DNA of 64,000 bases from Nitritalea halalkaliphila LW7 (GTDB lineage Bacteria > Bacteroidota > Bacteroidia > Cytophagales > Cyclobacteriaceae): assembly GCF_000265075.1 (NCBI RefSeq), contig NZ_AJYA01000017.1, positions 1-64,000 of the forward strand, in the 5' to 3' direction. Position 1 is the stretch's first letter; every line of letters begins with the position of its first letter. The notes beneath the pieces were generated by a model that worked only from the letters and a program-made list of their open reading frames with translations, searched no databases and had not been told where the DNA came from. The position numbers and the translations under genes were made by a program. Shown here piece after piece: positions 9,264 to 19,573 of the stretch.

Positions 9264-10556
9264 ATGCACATATTAGTATTAGGAAGTGGTGGCCGCGAGC
9301 ATACGTTCGCTTGGAAGTTAGCCCAAAGCCCTTCCTGCACGAAATTATTTGTGGCTCCCGGTAATGCCGGCACAGCTGCCATCGCCCAAAACCTTGCCCT
9401 CGCAGTAGACGACTTCGAGGGCATCGCAGCCGCATGTGTGGAGGAAAAAATCGAGCTCATCGTGGTCGGTCCGGAAGACCCTCTGGTGAAAGGCATCGTG
9501 GATACTTTTCAAAAAGATCCGCGCACGGCAGGCATTCCGATCGTAGGTCCTGATCAAGCTGGCGCCCAACTGGAAGGCAGTAAAGATTTTTCCAAGCGCT
9601 TTATGCAGGAAAACAACATCCCTACAGCTGCTTACGCCACCTTTACCGCCGAAAACCTGGAAGAAGGTTTGGCCTATTTGCGCCAGCAGCCCCTCCCGAT
9701 CGTCCTGAAGGCCGATGGCCTCGCCGCTGGGAAAGGGGTGCTCATCTGTGAAAGCCACGAAGACGCCGCCCAGTCTTTTAAGGAAATGCTCGTGGATAAA
9801 AAGTTCGGGCAGGCCTCCAGTAAGGTGGTGGTAGAAGCCTTCTTAAGCGGCATCGAGCTTTCCGTTTTCGTCGCCACAGACGGGACTGCCTATCAGCTTT
9901 TGCCTGCGGCAAAGGATTATAAGCGCATCGGCGAGGGCGACACAGGCCTGAACACAGGAGGAATGGGCGCCGTTAGCCCAGTGCCTTTTGCGGATAGCAC
10001 CTTCCTGTCTAAAGTGGAAGAGCGCATCGTAAAACCTACCCTCTCCGGTTTGCAGGCGGCGGGAATTTCTTATAAAGGCTTTTTGTTTATCGGGCTGATG
10101 AATGTGGGAGGAGATCCTTTTGTCATCGAATATAATGTGCGGATGGGCGACCCGGAAACAGAGGTGGTGCTTCCACGCTTGGAGGGAGATTTTGCCCTGT
10201 TTTTAAAGGGCATGGCCACCGGAACACTGGATCAGGCCAAGCTGGAAGTTTCTTCCGACACCTGCACCACAGTAGTTATGGTGGCGGGTGGCTATCCGGA
10301 AGGCTACGCCAAAGGAGATAGCATCTTTGGTATTTCCGAAGCAGAGGCGCTCCCTGGCGTCCAAGTGTTTCATGCCGGCACGAAAAAACAAGGCGATGAA
10401 ATCTTTTCCAATGGCGGTCGTGTACTCGCCATCACAGGAAAAGGAAAAGACCTCGAAGAGGCATTAGCAGCCTCCTATGCCGGAGCTGCTAAAATTTGTT
10501 GGAACCACGTGTACTACCGAAAAGACATCGGGCAAGACCTGCTGGCGCTCGGATAA
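9264..10556 (+). CDS. purD: phosphoribosylamine--glycine ligase
   Basis: Second step of purine synthesis: condenses phosphoribosylamine and glycine with ATP to give GAR. At 430 residues it is of normal length. It opens with the GSGGREHTFAWKL N-terminal domain, followed by an ATP-grasp region with the LKADGLAAGKGV loop, GEGDTGLNTGGMGAVSP and NVRMGDPETEVVLP, which carry ATP and Mg contacts. It lies in the recQ-purD-ricT-gldH run and the reading frame is intact. A 15-base dyad (9899-9913) within it sits in conserved codons, so it may be chance. Confidence 0.96.
   Translation: MHILVLGSGGREHTFAWKLAQSPSCTKLFVAPGNAGTAAIAQNLALAVDDFEGIAAACVEEKIELIVVGPEDPLVKGIVDTFQKDPRTAGIPIVGPDQAGAQLEGSKDFSKRFMQENNIPTAAYATFTAENLEEGLAYLRQQPLPIVLKADGLAAGKGVLICESHEDAAQSFKEMLVDKKFGQASSKVVVEAFLSGIELSVFVATDGTAYQLLPAAKDYKRIGEGDTGLNTGGMGAVSPVPFADSTFLSKVEERIVKPTLSGLQAAGISYKGFLFIGLMNVGGDPFVIEYNVRMGDPETEVVLPRLEGDFALFLKGMATGTLDQAKLEVSSDTCTTVVMVAGGYPEGYAKGDSIFGISEAEALPGVQVFHAGTKKQGDEIFSNGGRVLAITGKGKDLEEALAASYAGAAKICWNHVYYRKDIGQDLLALG
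9899..9913. repeat. 15-nt dyad TTTGCC-TGC-GGCAAA inside purD
   Basis: Six-base arms around TGC, resembling the 17-nt family but one pair shorter. It encodes conserved PurD residues (Leu-Pro-Ala-Ala-Lys), so protein constraint could explain it. Confidence 0.35.
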
Positions 10557-10618
10557 AACACACGCTGATTCCTTAGTTTAACGGGCTAAGCCCCATAGAG
10601 ATAGAGGAAAGCATACGT

Positions 10619-12267
10619 ATGGCTGGATGTAGTAGCTGCTCCACGACCACAGGAACTGGCGGTTGCCAAAATAATGGAACCTGTGGCACGAGCGATTGTA
10701 ATAAAATGAATGCCTTCGACTGGTTGACCCACATGGGCATCCCTACCGTGGATACCTATGATGTGGTGGAAATCAAGTTTAAAGGAGGGAGGAAAGAATA
10801 TTTTCGAAATGTAGAGCACCTGGCCCTCACCACCGGGGACCCCGTAGTCGTCGATGTCCAAAGCGGACACCATATCGGCTATGTGTCCTTACAGGGGGAA
10901 CTTGTGCGCCTACAGATGCAAAAGCGAAAGGTGCGCGATGATGAAAGCATCCCCCGCATCTACCGCTTAGCAAACGATAAAGACCTAGAAAAATGGGAGG
11001 AGGCGAAAAACCGTGAAATTCCTACCCTATACCGCACGAAACAAATCATCGATGAGCTGGGGCTACAGATGAAACTCTCTGATATCGAGTTCCAAGCAGA
11101 TAATACGAAGGCTACCTTCTATTACTCTGCCGATGAACGCGTGGACTTCCGTGAGCTTATTAAGGTCTTGGCCTCCGAATTTCGCATCCGTGTAGAAATG
11201 CGGCAGATTAGCCTGCGGCAAGAGGCGGGTAGGCTGGGCGGAATCGGAGTCTGCGGACGCGAGCTCTGCTGCTCCACCTGGATGCATGACTTTAAAAGTG
11301 TCAGCACCTCCGCTGCACGCTATCAGAACCTTTCCCTCAACCCCGGTAAGCTCTCTGGCCAGTGTGGAAGACTGAAGTGCTGCCTCAACTATGAGCTGGA
11401 CACCTACATGAGTGCCTTAGAAGATATTCCAGCAGTGGACCGCCCCCTTATGACCGAACAGGGAAGCGCCAAACTACAAAAAACGGATATTTTCCGAAAA
11501 CTGATGTGGTTCTCCTACCAGAGCGAAAACAACTGGCACAGCATCACCTGTGAGCGGGTGAAGGAAATCCAAGCCTTAAATAGCGAGGGGAAAAAGCCTT
11601 TCAACTTACAGTTCGACGATGCCTCAGAGGTCGAAAATTCGATCGAAAAGGCCACACGGGAGCTGGAATTACTGGATAAAAAATTCGCCACGCAAAACAA
11701 AAAGAAGAAAAAGAAAAAGCGTAAACCCGGCGAGGAGCCCAACTCCGATACCGCGAACCCACGTGCACAGGCGCGCCCCTCTTCGCGCAGATCACCGCGT
11801 CAGAACGAGGGCGACAGAAATTCTCCAGCTCCGAATAGACGGCGCGGCCCTGCCGCAAAGGGCGAGGAGCAAGCAGCAGGCGGAGAGTCTAAGCGTTTCG
11901 AAGGCAAAATACGCCGTGGACGTAACAGCGAGCGAAATCCACAAGAGGCAGCAGAGCGCAGCGACGCTCCACAAGCGAACGCCAACAGACCGGCACGTCC
12001 AAAACGTCAGCGCCCACAAAACCCGGAAGGAGGCGATGGGCAAAAGGTGCTGCCCTACAAGAAAACAGACCGCCCCGTCATAAACCCAACCCTAGACCCA
12101 AGCGCGAGCGTCCCGACCCTTCGAGTCCTTCGGGAAATGCTGTGGAAAACAATCCAAGTGCCTCCCAGCGTGAAGGAGGTAAACCGGATGGTGCCAACAA
12201 GCGGGGGCGTAGAAAATTCCCGCCGCGTCAGAAACCAAATGAAGATAAACCGAACACCAATGACTAA
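10619..12267 (+). CDS. ricT: PSP1-domain protein, RicT/YaaT family, with long basic tail; frameshifted near the end
   Basis: The N-terminus is cysteine-rich. A PSP1 core follows, with the signature cysteine pairs in GVCGRELCCSTWM and QCGRLKCCLNYELD. In Bacillus the RicT homologue joins the Fe-S-containing Y-complex that affects RNA maturation; in Bacteroidota the gene typically precedes gldH, as here. From about residue 360 the protein becomes a lysine/arginine-, proline- and asparagine-rich, probably disordered tail. The zero frame runs to 12274 with non-tail-like sequence. One A missing at 12082-12084 lets the tail continue in kind (ending PNEDKPNTND) to a stop at 12265-12267, three bases before gldH. 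The role of the tail is unknown. Confidence 0.85.
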
Positions 12268-12270
12268 GCA

Positions 12271-12723
12271 ATGATTAAAAAAGGTCTGCTCGCATTTGGG
12301 GTCGGCTTACTCTGTCTGGCTTGTAACCAAAACCGACATTTCGAAATACATCAGGGACTCCCCGCTGGCCGCTGGCTGGCGGGAGATACCCTGCGCTATT
12401 CCCCCGGAGTAGACATCCTACCCGGAACACTTTGGCTAAGCCCCCGCTACACCAGCGAATACCCCTACCGAAATCTGTACGTACGCTACCTGCTGCTCGA
12501 CAGCGCCGGACAGGTGATCGAAGAAAACTTGCATAACCTGGCGCTCTTTCACCCCCAAACAGGCGAACCCCTGGGAACAGGTTTTGGCAAGTCTTTTAGC
12601 CTAAGCGATAGTGTTCAGATTAACAGCGAAGGGGGGAAAGAACTGCTCCTCCTGCAGTATATGCGCCGAGAAGATCTCTCTGGCGTAGAGGGCTTTGGCA
12701 TACGCCAAAACAAGAAAAACTAG
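12271..12723 (+). CDS. gldH: gliding motility lipoprotein GldH
   Basis: A 150-residue lipoprotein. It has an N-terminal signal with lipobox LLCLACNQ (Cys18) and a single beta-rich domain. YPYRNLYVRYLLLDSAGQVI and the following glycine-rich GTGFGKSFSL match the GldH pattern. In Flavobacterium GldH is required for gliding and type IX secretion-related motility; its biochemical role is unclear. Position right after ricT reproduces a widespread Bacteroidota gene order and supports the call. It is the last gene of the recQ-purD-ricT run, followed by a hairpin at 12733-12762. Confidence 0.85.
   Translation: MIKKGLLAFGVGLLCLACNQNRHFEIHQGLPAGRWLAGDTLRYSPGVDILPGTLWLSPRYTSEYPYRNLYVRYLLLDSAGQVIEENLHNLALFHPQTGEPLGTGFGKSFSLSDSVQINSEGGKELLLLQYMRREDLSGVEGFGIRQNKKN
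12694..12709. repeat. 16-nt dyad TTTGGC-ATAC-GCCAAA inside gldH
   Basis: Six-base perfect arms with a four-base centre, overlapping the last codons of gldH. It is the same arm sequence as the 17-nt family. Similar 6-4-6 forms are found at 22295-22310 and 35463-35478. Confidence 0.5.
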
Positions 12724-12732
12724 CCAATAAGC

Positions 12733-12762
12733 AGCACAGACAGGCCAGCCCTTTTCTGTGCT
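12733..12762 (+). terminator. terminator-like hairpin after gldH
   Basis: AGCACAGA and TCTGTGCT form a perfect 8-bp stem, followed by a pyrimidine-rich stretch (CTTCCTTTCTT). It lies between convergent gldH and the helicase gene. The T tract is interrupted, so efficiency is uncertain. Confidence 0.5.
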
Positions 12763-12771
12763 CTTCCTTTC

Positions 12772-15700
12772 TTAAACTTTAGGCCTTCCAGGGAAAAGCG
12801 AGGGACTTAGACACCAGCGCTCCTTCCAGCCACGCGCGCGAACGTAAGCCACATCGTACACGAAAGGCCCCAGCAGCCGCGGCCCCAAAAGCCAATCCTG
12901 ACGATCCCGTAAAACTAACTCGCCGGTAAACGTGCCATCCGCCCGCGTAAGCGCAATGTCCACCAGGCTCCCAAACGGAAAAACCTGCGCACCCGCCACA
13001 TGCGCACAGGTCTGTGCACGCAGCGGATCATAGCCTAAAGCCACACCCTCCTTCTCCTCTGGCCGCAGCCTCCTCCGAAAGCTTTTTGCCTGCTCCAAGA
13101 AAGCCAAAAGTAGGCGTACCCCATCATTTTCACGCATGCCCGGACCTATCAGGTGCGCCTCAATCCCGGTGAAGACAGCTACATGCTCCCGTGCGCGGCT
13201 GGCCAAAACATTCACCCGCTGCGCTCCCCCCGGAAGAGAAATCCAGCCCATACTACTCGGAAAGTAGCCCTTGGCGCTACGCGCATACACGGTACTGATG
13301 CAGACGAAGTCGTACTCCTCACCCTGCACCTCTTGCAGATGCCGCACCTGCCAGCCTGCTGGAATTTGGCCACTGAAGGCCTCCCACAGCAAACGGAACA
13401 GCAGCTGGCTTTGCGCCTGGTTTAGCGCCAGAATCCCTACCTGCTTTTCTCTCCAAATCGCCGGCTGCTGAAGCAAATAAGCTACTAAAGCCTCCGCCTC
13501 TCGGACATTTTCGCCCGCAGCATAGGTACCCTCCACCAGCTGATAGTGAAAAGGAGAGGCTTCCGCCGTAAAGGTGGCCCTGTCGGGCAAAATCCGTAAA
13601 CGACCGCCATAAAAATGTGCATTGCTAAACGCAATTAAGGCCTCATGCCGTGCCCGATAATGCCCTAACAGCATGTGATCGGGCAAATACAAGCCTGCCC
13701 AAAACAACCAACTCTCCTCCGTATGGATCGCCGCCTCTGCGTAATGCTTGCGAAACAGCGTATAGGGCTTCAGCTGCTGCCGATCGCCCACCACCACAAA
13801 CTGCCGCCCCAGCTCCAAAAGCGGAAAGGCCTCTGCAGTAGGAATTTGGCTAGACTCATCGAAGATAATGAGATCGAAAGGAGAGGCATTCCCCCCTGCT
13901 CCTTCTCCCTGAAACAGGGTGAGGGCTGCATGCGGACTGCAAAGCCAAGCAGGTAGCAAGCGGAAAAGTGCTTCCCCCTGCTGCGCCAGCAGTTGCTTCA
14001 GCGGAAGTCGCCGTCGCTTTTTACGCAGCTCCTTCCCCAGCTCCCGGTAGCTCACCAAATTGCCAAGGCGATTATACTGCAAGCCTTCCCTACCTAACTC
14101 CCTCACCTTTAGCCCTATGATGGTACGAGCCAGCGCGCGACGCTCCTCCTCCACCCCCTGCAGCGCGGCCAGTTCTTCTTCCCAGTAGCCTGCACGCACC
14201 TGCGGCAGCTCAGGGTATTTTTGTTCCAAAACCCGTAGCCAGGCCCAAGCGATCGCTAGCGCAAAAGCCTCTTCCGGGCTTGCTGCCTGAGAACCTTCCC
14301 CGCTCTGATAGCGCCGTAAAAAATACCGCATGCCCGCTTCCTGCTGAGGAGCCAAGCGGCGGCACTGCTGGTCAAAGCGGTACATCCAGGCATGCTGCGT
14401 ACGCAGTTGCTCCCGAAAACGGCGTAACCGCTCGAAATCGGGCGCCTCGCCCAAGCCACTAGCTGCTTTTCACTAAAATGGAACCCCAAAAGAGGCCTCA
14501 ATCCCTCCAAATCCCCTAAAAGTGACCATAAAACCTGAAATTTTTTGGGCGGAAGCCCCATGAAAGGTCGGAAAGCCGAAAAACAGCGCAGAGATGCCAA
14601 CTCTTGCATCGCCTGCAGCATGCGTATCCGTCCCGATAATGCTGCACTAAACACCTCAAAACGAAAGGGAGTCTCTGGCAGCTCGAGAAAGGCCTTGGCC
14701 CCCAAAAGGGTTAGCTGATGCCGGATGTTCAAGCGATTTTCCAGCATGGTGATGAATTTTTTCAGTGCGCTCCGCTCAAAAGGCAAGCCCTCCCCAGCCA
14801 TAAAAGCTTGGATCCGCTTCTTCTCTTCCCGCTGCCAAAACGCCAATCGGATCCCAAAAAGGCTTTGGTCCCAGCGCTGCTCATAGGCCAAACACTGCTC
14901 CAGCAAGCCGGGCACTTCCTCCAATGGCACCGTCCAAGCTGGCCCCACCCCGGAAAGCAGCCGCTTTACAATGTCATATTTTTCCACAAGCCAGGGCATG
15001 TCCACCTCCCGAAGGTCCTGCGCGAGCAGCTCTCGGAAAAAAGGCGCTGCTGCGAAACGTGCGTGAAATCCGGCGATTTTTTCCCGCTCCGACCAGTCCG
15101 CTTCTCCCATAGCCAGTAACAATGCCCCCAGCTCCCGCTCCTTCCCTATCAAAGGCTTTATTTTCAGCAAGATCCCCTCCAGCTGCTCGAGCACCGCCAC
15201 CTGTTGCTCCACCTGCGCCATCGGATCGGCCACCTCCGGAAAAGGCTGCCGCAGTGCCCAGAGCAACTCCCGCTGCTGCAGCTGTTCCATTTGCGCTAAA
15301 AGCGCAAAAGACAGGGGCAAGGCAGACAGTCCTTCCATCGGAAAATAGGGCACATAGCTGCGCATGTCGGGCAAGGCCTCTAAATCGGACAGAGAATGAG
15401 AGGCCAGATGCCCATAAAGCGTACGGGCAGACCAGCCACCAGCCGTTTTGGTCTCAAAAAGAGCCTGACAAAGCTGCTCCAGCTGCCCCGAACGCTGCTG
15501 AATCTGCTGGCGACACTCCTGAAAACGCCGCTCCAGCAGCATAATCTCAGGGCTATCGTCGGCACGTTTTTCCTCACTCAGGGCACTGAGGCGATCCAGC
15601 ACCTTGGTTTCCAAATCACTTCGAAACTGCATGTGGGGAATGAGGGCAGCATAGGCGTCCAGCCCAACAGTAGCCAGGCGTTTTTCCACCACTTCTAAGG

Positions 15701-16714
15701 CCACCTGTTTTTTTGCCACCACTAAAACCTTTTTGCCGCGGGCCAGCGCATCGGCCACTAAGGCGGTGATAACCTGCGACTTGCCCGAGCCCGGAGGTCC
15801 TTGCAGGACAAAGGAATGTCCTTCTGCCACTCGGAGCAGGGCTTCCTCTTGGCTGGCATCAAGCGGAAACGGACTGTAAATGGCCGCCTGCGCCGATGGG
15901 GTGCCACGCTTGGTAGCGGCAAATTTTTCCTCTAAATAGGCCTCCACCGAAGCGAAGGAACGCTTTTCAAGTGTAGCGAAGGCGTGTAAAAAGACTTCTT
16001 CCGGACTGCTAAAAGCGCCCAGGACCTGAAAAGGGTACAACTTGAGGCGCCCCCGCCCACTTTCCTCAGGCAGCGGCGCCTCTGGAACAGCTTGTAACCG
16101 CCCCGTAAATAACTCTTGATTGAAATGCAGCGCGAGATGCTCCTTCAGGAAGGGGTAGAGCAAAGCCAAAAAATCCGCCACCGTTTCGCAGTTGCGCAGC
16201 ACAGCCTGGCAGCGCTGAAAGGCCTCTACTGGAAAAAGCTCCTCTCTACCCTGAAAATAAGCGGCCAAAAAAGCGGAATTCCACTGGAGTCCCGCGTCTG
16301 TGGCCTGAAGCAGCCAGGTGTTCTGACGAAGCTGCAGCTGTACAGGCAGTACGAAAAGCGGTGCTGCGATCGGAGCCCCGTCCAGTAGGGTGCCCAGCAC
16401 AAAGGGCCAGCCCACAGCCAAGGCCACGGTTCCTGACTCCTCTTCTTGGCGCTGCGCCACTTAGCCAGTCGAAAAAGTTGGCCCGACAGCGCATTTTCAC
16501 TGTTGTGGTAAGGCCCCTGCGCCTGCAAGATCGGCAGTGGCTCCTCCCCTTTTCGAAACTGAAAAAAGGCTGGCTCCGCGCCGGAGCCCATGCTCTCCTC
16601 CAGGCGGCAGGTATCGATGAAGCCTGCTCCTAAAGGGCGGGGCACAAAAATCGCGGGATTGCGCTTACTTAAATCTTGGATATGTAAAGCCAGCTGCTGT
16701 AAAAATTCCTGCAT
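12772..16714 (-). CDS. DUF4011-like SF1 (DNA2/Upf1-type) helicase, frameshifted twice
   Basis: A large protein of about 1,310 residues once rejoined. The N-terminus IQDLSKRNPAIFVPR resembles the DUF4011 opening. A P-loop QGPPGSGKSQVITAL, motif II region IIFDESSQIP, VVVGDRQQLKPY and the C-terminal pair VQGEEYDFVCISTVY and QRVNVLASRAREHVAVF place it in the Upf1-like SF1 helicases. Three overlapping frames (16226-16714, 14256-16460, 12772-14454) join by one lost base near 16453 and one lost G at 14456-14457. Its ATG overlaps the stop of the upstream SDR gene, so they are probably co-transcribed. Such helicases are sometimes found in defence islands, but no partner nuclease or methylase is present. 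The function is unknown. Confidence 0.8.
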
Positions 16715-17532
16715 CAGGTAAAGGGAGCATCTTTTTCTTTTGCCATGTGCCGGTACACGACCCTATCCATGATACCGGGGATCCACTTGTTTAAAAATAC
16801 GGCCAACTTCCCCTCTGTAGTGAGGACTAAGTCCCTTTTGCGCTTTAGCGCGGCTTGATAAATGGCTTCCGCCACCTCTTCTGGCTGCATCATTTTTTCT
16901 TCCTCGCGCGGAGATTCGCCCTGTGGTGCACCATTAGCGGCTAGGGCATTCTGACGAATATTCGATGCAGTAAAACCCGGCGAAGCCACCAAAACATGTA
17001 CCCCCTCATGCATGACCTCCGTGCGGAGCGCCTCGAAAAAGCCATTCATCGCATATTTACTGGCCGTATACGCCGTTCGCGCAGGCGTGCCGCGGTAACC
17101 ATTGATGGAGCTGATCCCGATCAGGATACCTTTACGTTCCAGCAAGTGCGGGAGCGCAAACTTCGTCGCATAAACTGTACCCCAAAAATTAATTTGCATC
17201 ACCTGCTCGAAGACCTGGAGCTGCAGTTCGTTAAAGAGTGCGCGCATGGAAATGCCTGCATTATTAATAAGCACATCCAGGCCCCCGAAGCGCTTGATGC
17301 AGGAATCCACCATAAAGGCATTGTCCTCCTTCGAGGAAGCGTCCGCGAGCACACCTGCCACGGGCAGCCCCATGTCCTCTAAGCGGCTGAGTGCATCCTC
17401 TAATTTGTGCTCATTCCGTCCGGAAATCATCACATGCGCACCTTCTTGTGCGAACTTGGCGGCGAGCGCAAAGCCGATGCCCGAAGTTCCTCCTGTAATG
17501 AGTACTACTTTTTCTTTAAAGTCTTTCGGCAT
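16714..17532 (-). CDS. short-chain dehydrogenase/reductase
   Basis: A 272-residue classical SDR. The dinucleotide motif TGGTSGIGFALA lies near residue 13, NNAG near 88, and the catalytic Ser (GISSINGYRG) with Tyr-x-x-x-Lys (YTASKYAMNGF) near 140-160. Two late segments, EVAEAIYQAALKRKRDLVL and LNKWIPGIMDRVVYRHM, resemble membrane-associated DHRS7-like SDRs. It is expected to use NAD(P)(H) on an unknown alcohol or ketone. Its last base overlaps the first base of the helicase start codon, indicating translational coupling. Confidence 0.88.
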   Translation of the reverse strand: MPKDFKEKVVLITGGTSGIGFALAAKFAQEGAHVMISGRNEHKLEDALSRLEDMGLPVAGVLADASSKEDNAFMVDSCIKRFGGLDVLINNAGISMRALFNELQLQVFEQVMQINFWGTVYATKFALPHLLERKGILIGISSINGYRGTPARTAYTASKYAMNGFFEALRTEVMHEGVHVLVASPGFTASNIRQNALAANGAPQGESPREEEKMMQPEEVAEAIYQAALKRKRDLVLTTEGKLAVFLNKWIPGIMDRVVYRHMAKEKDAPFT

Positions 17533-17646
17533 AACAGCGTAAAGATAGGAAGATTAGACGATAAACCCTTCATTTTCCCTTTGGGCTATGCTTCAGGTTC
17601 ACCTGCTTTTATACGGCTGAGCGCACGCGGAGTAGGAATAATTATG

Positions 17647-17654
17647 TAATTTTG
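17647..17654 (+). promoter_or_regulatory. -7 box TAATTTTG, possibly leaderless transcript
   Basis: Matches TAnnTTTG. The ATG of the methyltransferase gene begins at 17660, about where transcription would start, so the message may have almost no leader. Confidence 0.45.
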
Positions 17655-17659
17655 TGCCC

Positions 17660-19061
17660 ATGTCGAGAAAATTAAAGCATAAAATTCTTCCTGAGCTCCT
17701 CATCGAGCGGGTGGCTACGGAGGGCAAGTGCCTGGGCTACCACGAGGCAAAGTAGTTTTTGTCAAGCAGGTGGCTCCAGGGGATGTCGTGGATGTGCGTG
17801 TCACCAAGGGCCGCAGCAGCTTTTTGGAAGCCGAGCCCGTACACTTTCATCAGCTCTCCCCTGCGCGCATCACACCTACCTGTGCGCATTTTGGCACCTG
17901 TGGCGGGTGCAAGTGGCAGCATATCAGCTATGAACAGCAGAAAGCCTACAAGTCCCAGCAGGTCGTGGATCAGCTGACGCGCATCGCGAAGGTGGAGCTG
18001 CCAGAGATTCCCCCCATTCTCGGCTCCGAAGAAACCTTTTATTACCGAAATAAACTCGACTTTACCTTTTCGAATAACCGCTGGCTCACGAAGGAAGAAA
18101 TCCAGTCAGGAGAGGAGTTTGAGCGCAATGCGCTCGGCTTCCATGTGCCCGGCATGTTCGACAAAATCGTTCCCATCTCGCACTGCTACCTGCAGGGCGG
18201 CCAGTCGAATGCCATCCGAAATGCCCTCTATGCGTTTGCTTTGGCCGAAGGCCTGAGCTTCTACGATATCCGTGAGCAGGTGGGGCTGCTGCGTAACCTG
18301 ATTATCCGTAGCACCACCACCGGGGAGGAAATGGTGATCGTACAGTTCGGTGCAGACGATCCTGAGGGCATCGAAAAGACGCTCCAGTTTCTGGCCGAGC
18401 AGTTTCCAGACCTGACCTCGCTGCTGTATATCGTTAACCTGAAGAAAAACGAGACTTTTCATGACTTGGAAGTGCACACCTATAAAGGGCGTAGCTACAT
18501 CGAGGAGGAAATGGAGGGCTTGCGCTTCCGGGTGGGGCCGAAGTCCTTTTATCAGACCAACCCGAAACAGGCCTACACGCTGTATAAGGTGGCGCGGGAT
18601 TTTGCGGGGCTGACAGGTGAAGAGGTAGTCTACGACCTCTATACAGGAACAGGGACGATCGCGAATTTTGTGGCCCGCCAGGCCAAAGAGGTCATCGGCA
18701 TCGAATATGTGGAGGCGGCCATCGAGGACGCGCACCTGAATGCACGCGAAAATGGCATTACGAACACCCGCTTTTACGCTGGCGACATGAAGGATATGTT
18801 GACCCCTGAATTTCTGGCGCAGCATCCGCGACCGGACGTGGTCATCACCGACCCCCACGAGCAGGCATGCACGAGGATGTGGTGCGGGTGCTCCTGGAGC
18901 TGGCGCCGAAAACCATCGTGTATGTGAGTTGCAACCCCGCCACACAGGCGCGCGACCTGGCCCTGCTGGACGCGAAATATCGCGTGAGCCGCGTGCAGGC
19001 GGTGGACATGTTCCCGCAGACCTATCATGTAGAGAATGTAGTAAAACTAGAATTGAAATGA
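17660..19061 (+). CDS. rlmD: 23S rRNA (uracil-5-)-methyltransferase RlmD/RumA family, frameshifted twice
   Basis: SAM-dependent m5U methyltransferase. It has an N-terminal TRAM region, then an Fe-S cysteine cluster (CAHFGTCGGCKWQHISYE, residues about 75-92), the SAM-binding YDLYTGTGTIANF, VVITDPPRAG and the catalytic SCNPATQARD. The first frame (ATG 17660) stops early; one G missing at 17746-17747 restores YHEGKVVFVK. Near 18852-18856 a C is missing from a run, and restoring it yields DPPRAGMHED and the C-terminus ending at 19061. The corrected length is about 468 residues, normal for the family. The TGA overlaps the ATG of the next gene. Confidence 0.9.
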
Positions 19062-19441
19062 TCGACGACGCCAATGACCCGGAATTAGATGGCAAATACC
19101 TCGGTACCATCACGAAGGATTTTGTCCGTATTTCAGACTTTCTAAAGGAGGCCGCCTATCAGGTGCGCTCCCGAAAAATCTCGGACTTTCCGATCTTTCC
19201 CATCGCGAAGGGAGAGCAGCCGATCGGGAGTCTACTGGTGGAAGGCGATAAAAAGGGCCTGGAGTGGCATTACTTTATCTCCTTTTTAGAGGAATTTCAG
19301 CAGCGCACGCTTATCGGAGAAGAAAACGTAGCCGAATTCAAGCGCTTTTATAAGGATCCCGAAGAGTTCTGCTGCCTTTTCGTCATCGATGGGGCCTTCA
19401 CACGCTTCGTGTATGTCCCCTACCCGGACGAAAATAGTTAA
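19058..19441 (+). CDS. conserved hypothetical protein coupled to rlmD
   Basis: A 128-residue soluble acidic protein (opening MIDDANDPELDGKYLG) with no motif I recognise. Alternating hydrophobic strands and aromatic stretches (LEWHYFISFLEEF, FCCLFVIDGAFTRFVYVPYP) suggest a compact alpha/beta fold. Its ATG overlaps the rlmD stop (ATGA), a strong sign of translational coupling. A strong terminator follows at 19515, so it ends the transcript. The function is unknown. Confidence 0.75.
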   Translation: MIDDANDPELDGKYLGTITKDFVRISDFLKEAAYQVRSRKISDFPIFPIAKGEQPIGSLLVEGDKKGLEWHYFISFLEEFQQRTLIGEENVAEFKRFYKDPEEFCCLFVIDGAFTRFVYVPYPDENS

Positions 19442-19514
19442 ACTGTCTTCCTTTCCCTGAAAGGGGTGAAAAAAACAGGCCGCATGGGCCACCTTTTTAA
19501 TAGCCTACACGAAG

Positions 19515-19562
19515 GCCCCGGACCGCTCGTCACGATAAGGCGAGCAGTCCGGGGCTTTTTTT
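19515..19562 (+). terminator. strong intrinsic terminator
   Basis: GCCCCGGACCGCTCG pairs with CGAGCAGTCCGGGGC with one mismatch around an 11-base loop, followed by seven T. It ends the rlmD transcript before the convergent response-regulator gene. Confidence 0.88.
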
Positions 19563-19573
19563 GTCACTTGAAT

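Noticed and set aside
12772-16714. A defence island around the large helicase
   Set aside because: Flanking genes are gldH, an SDR and an rRNA methyltransferase. There is no nuclease, methylase or toxin-like gene beside it.
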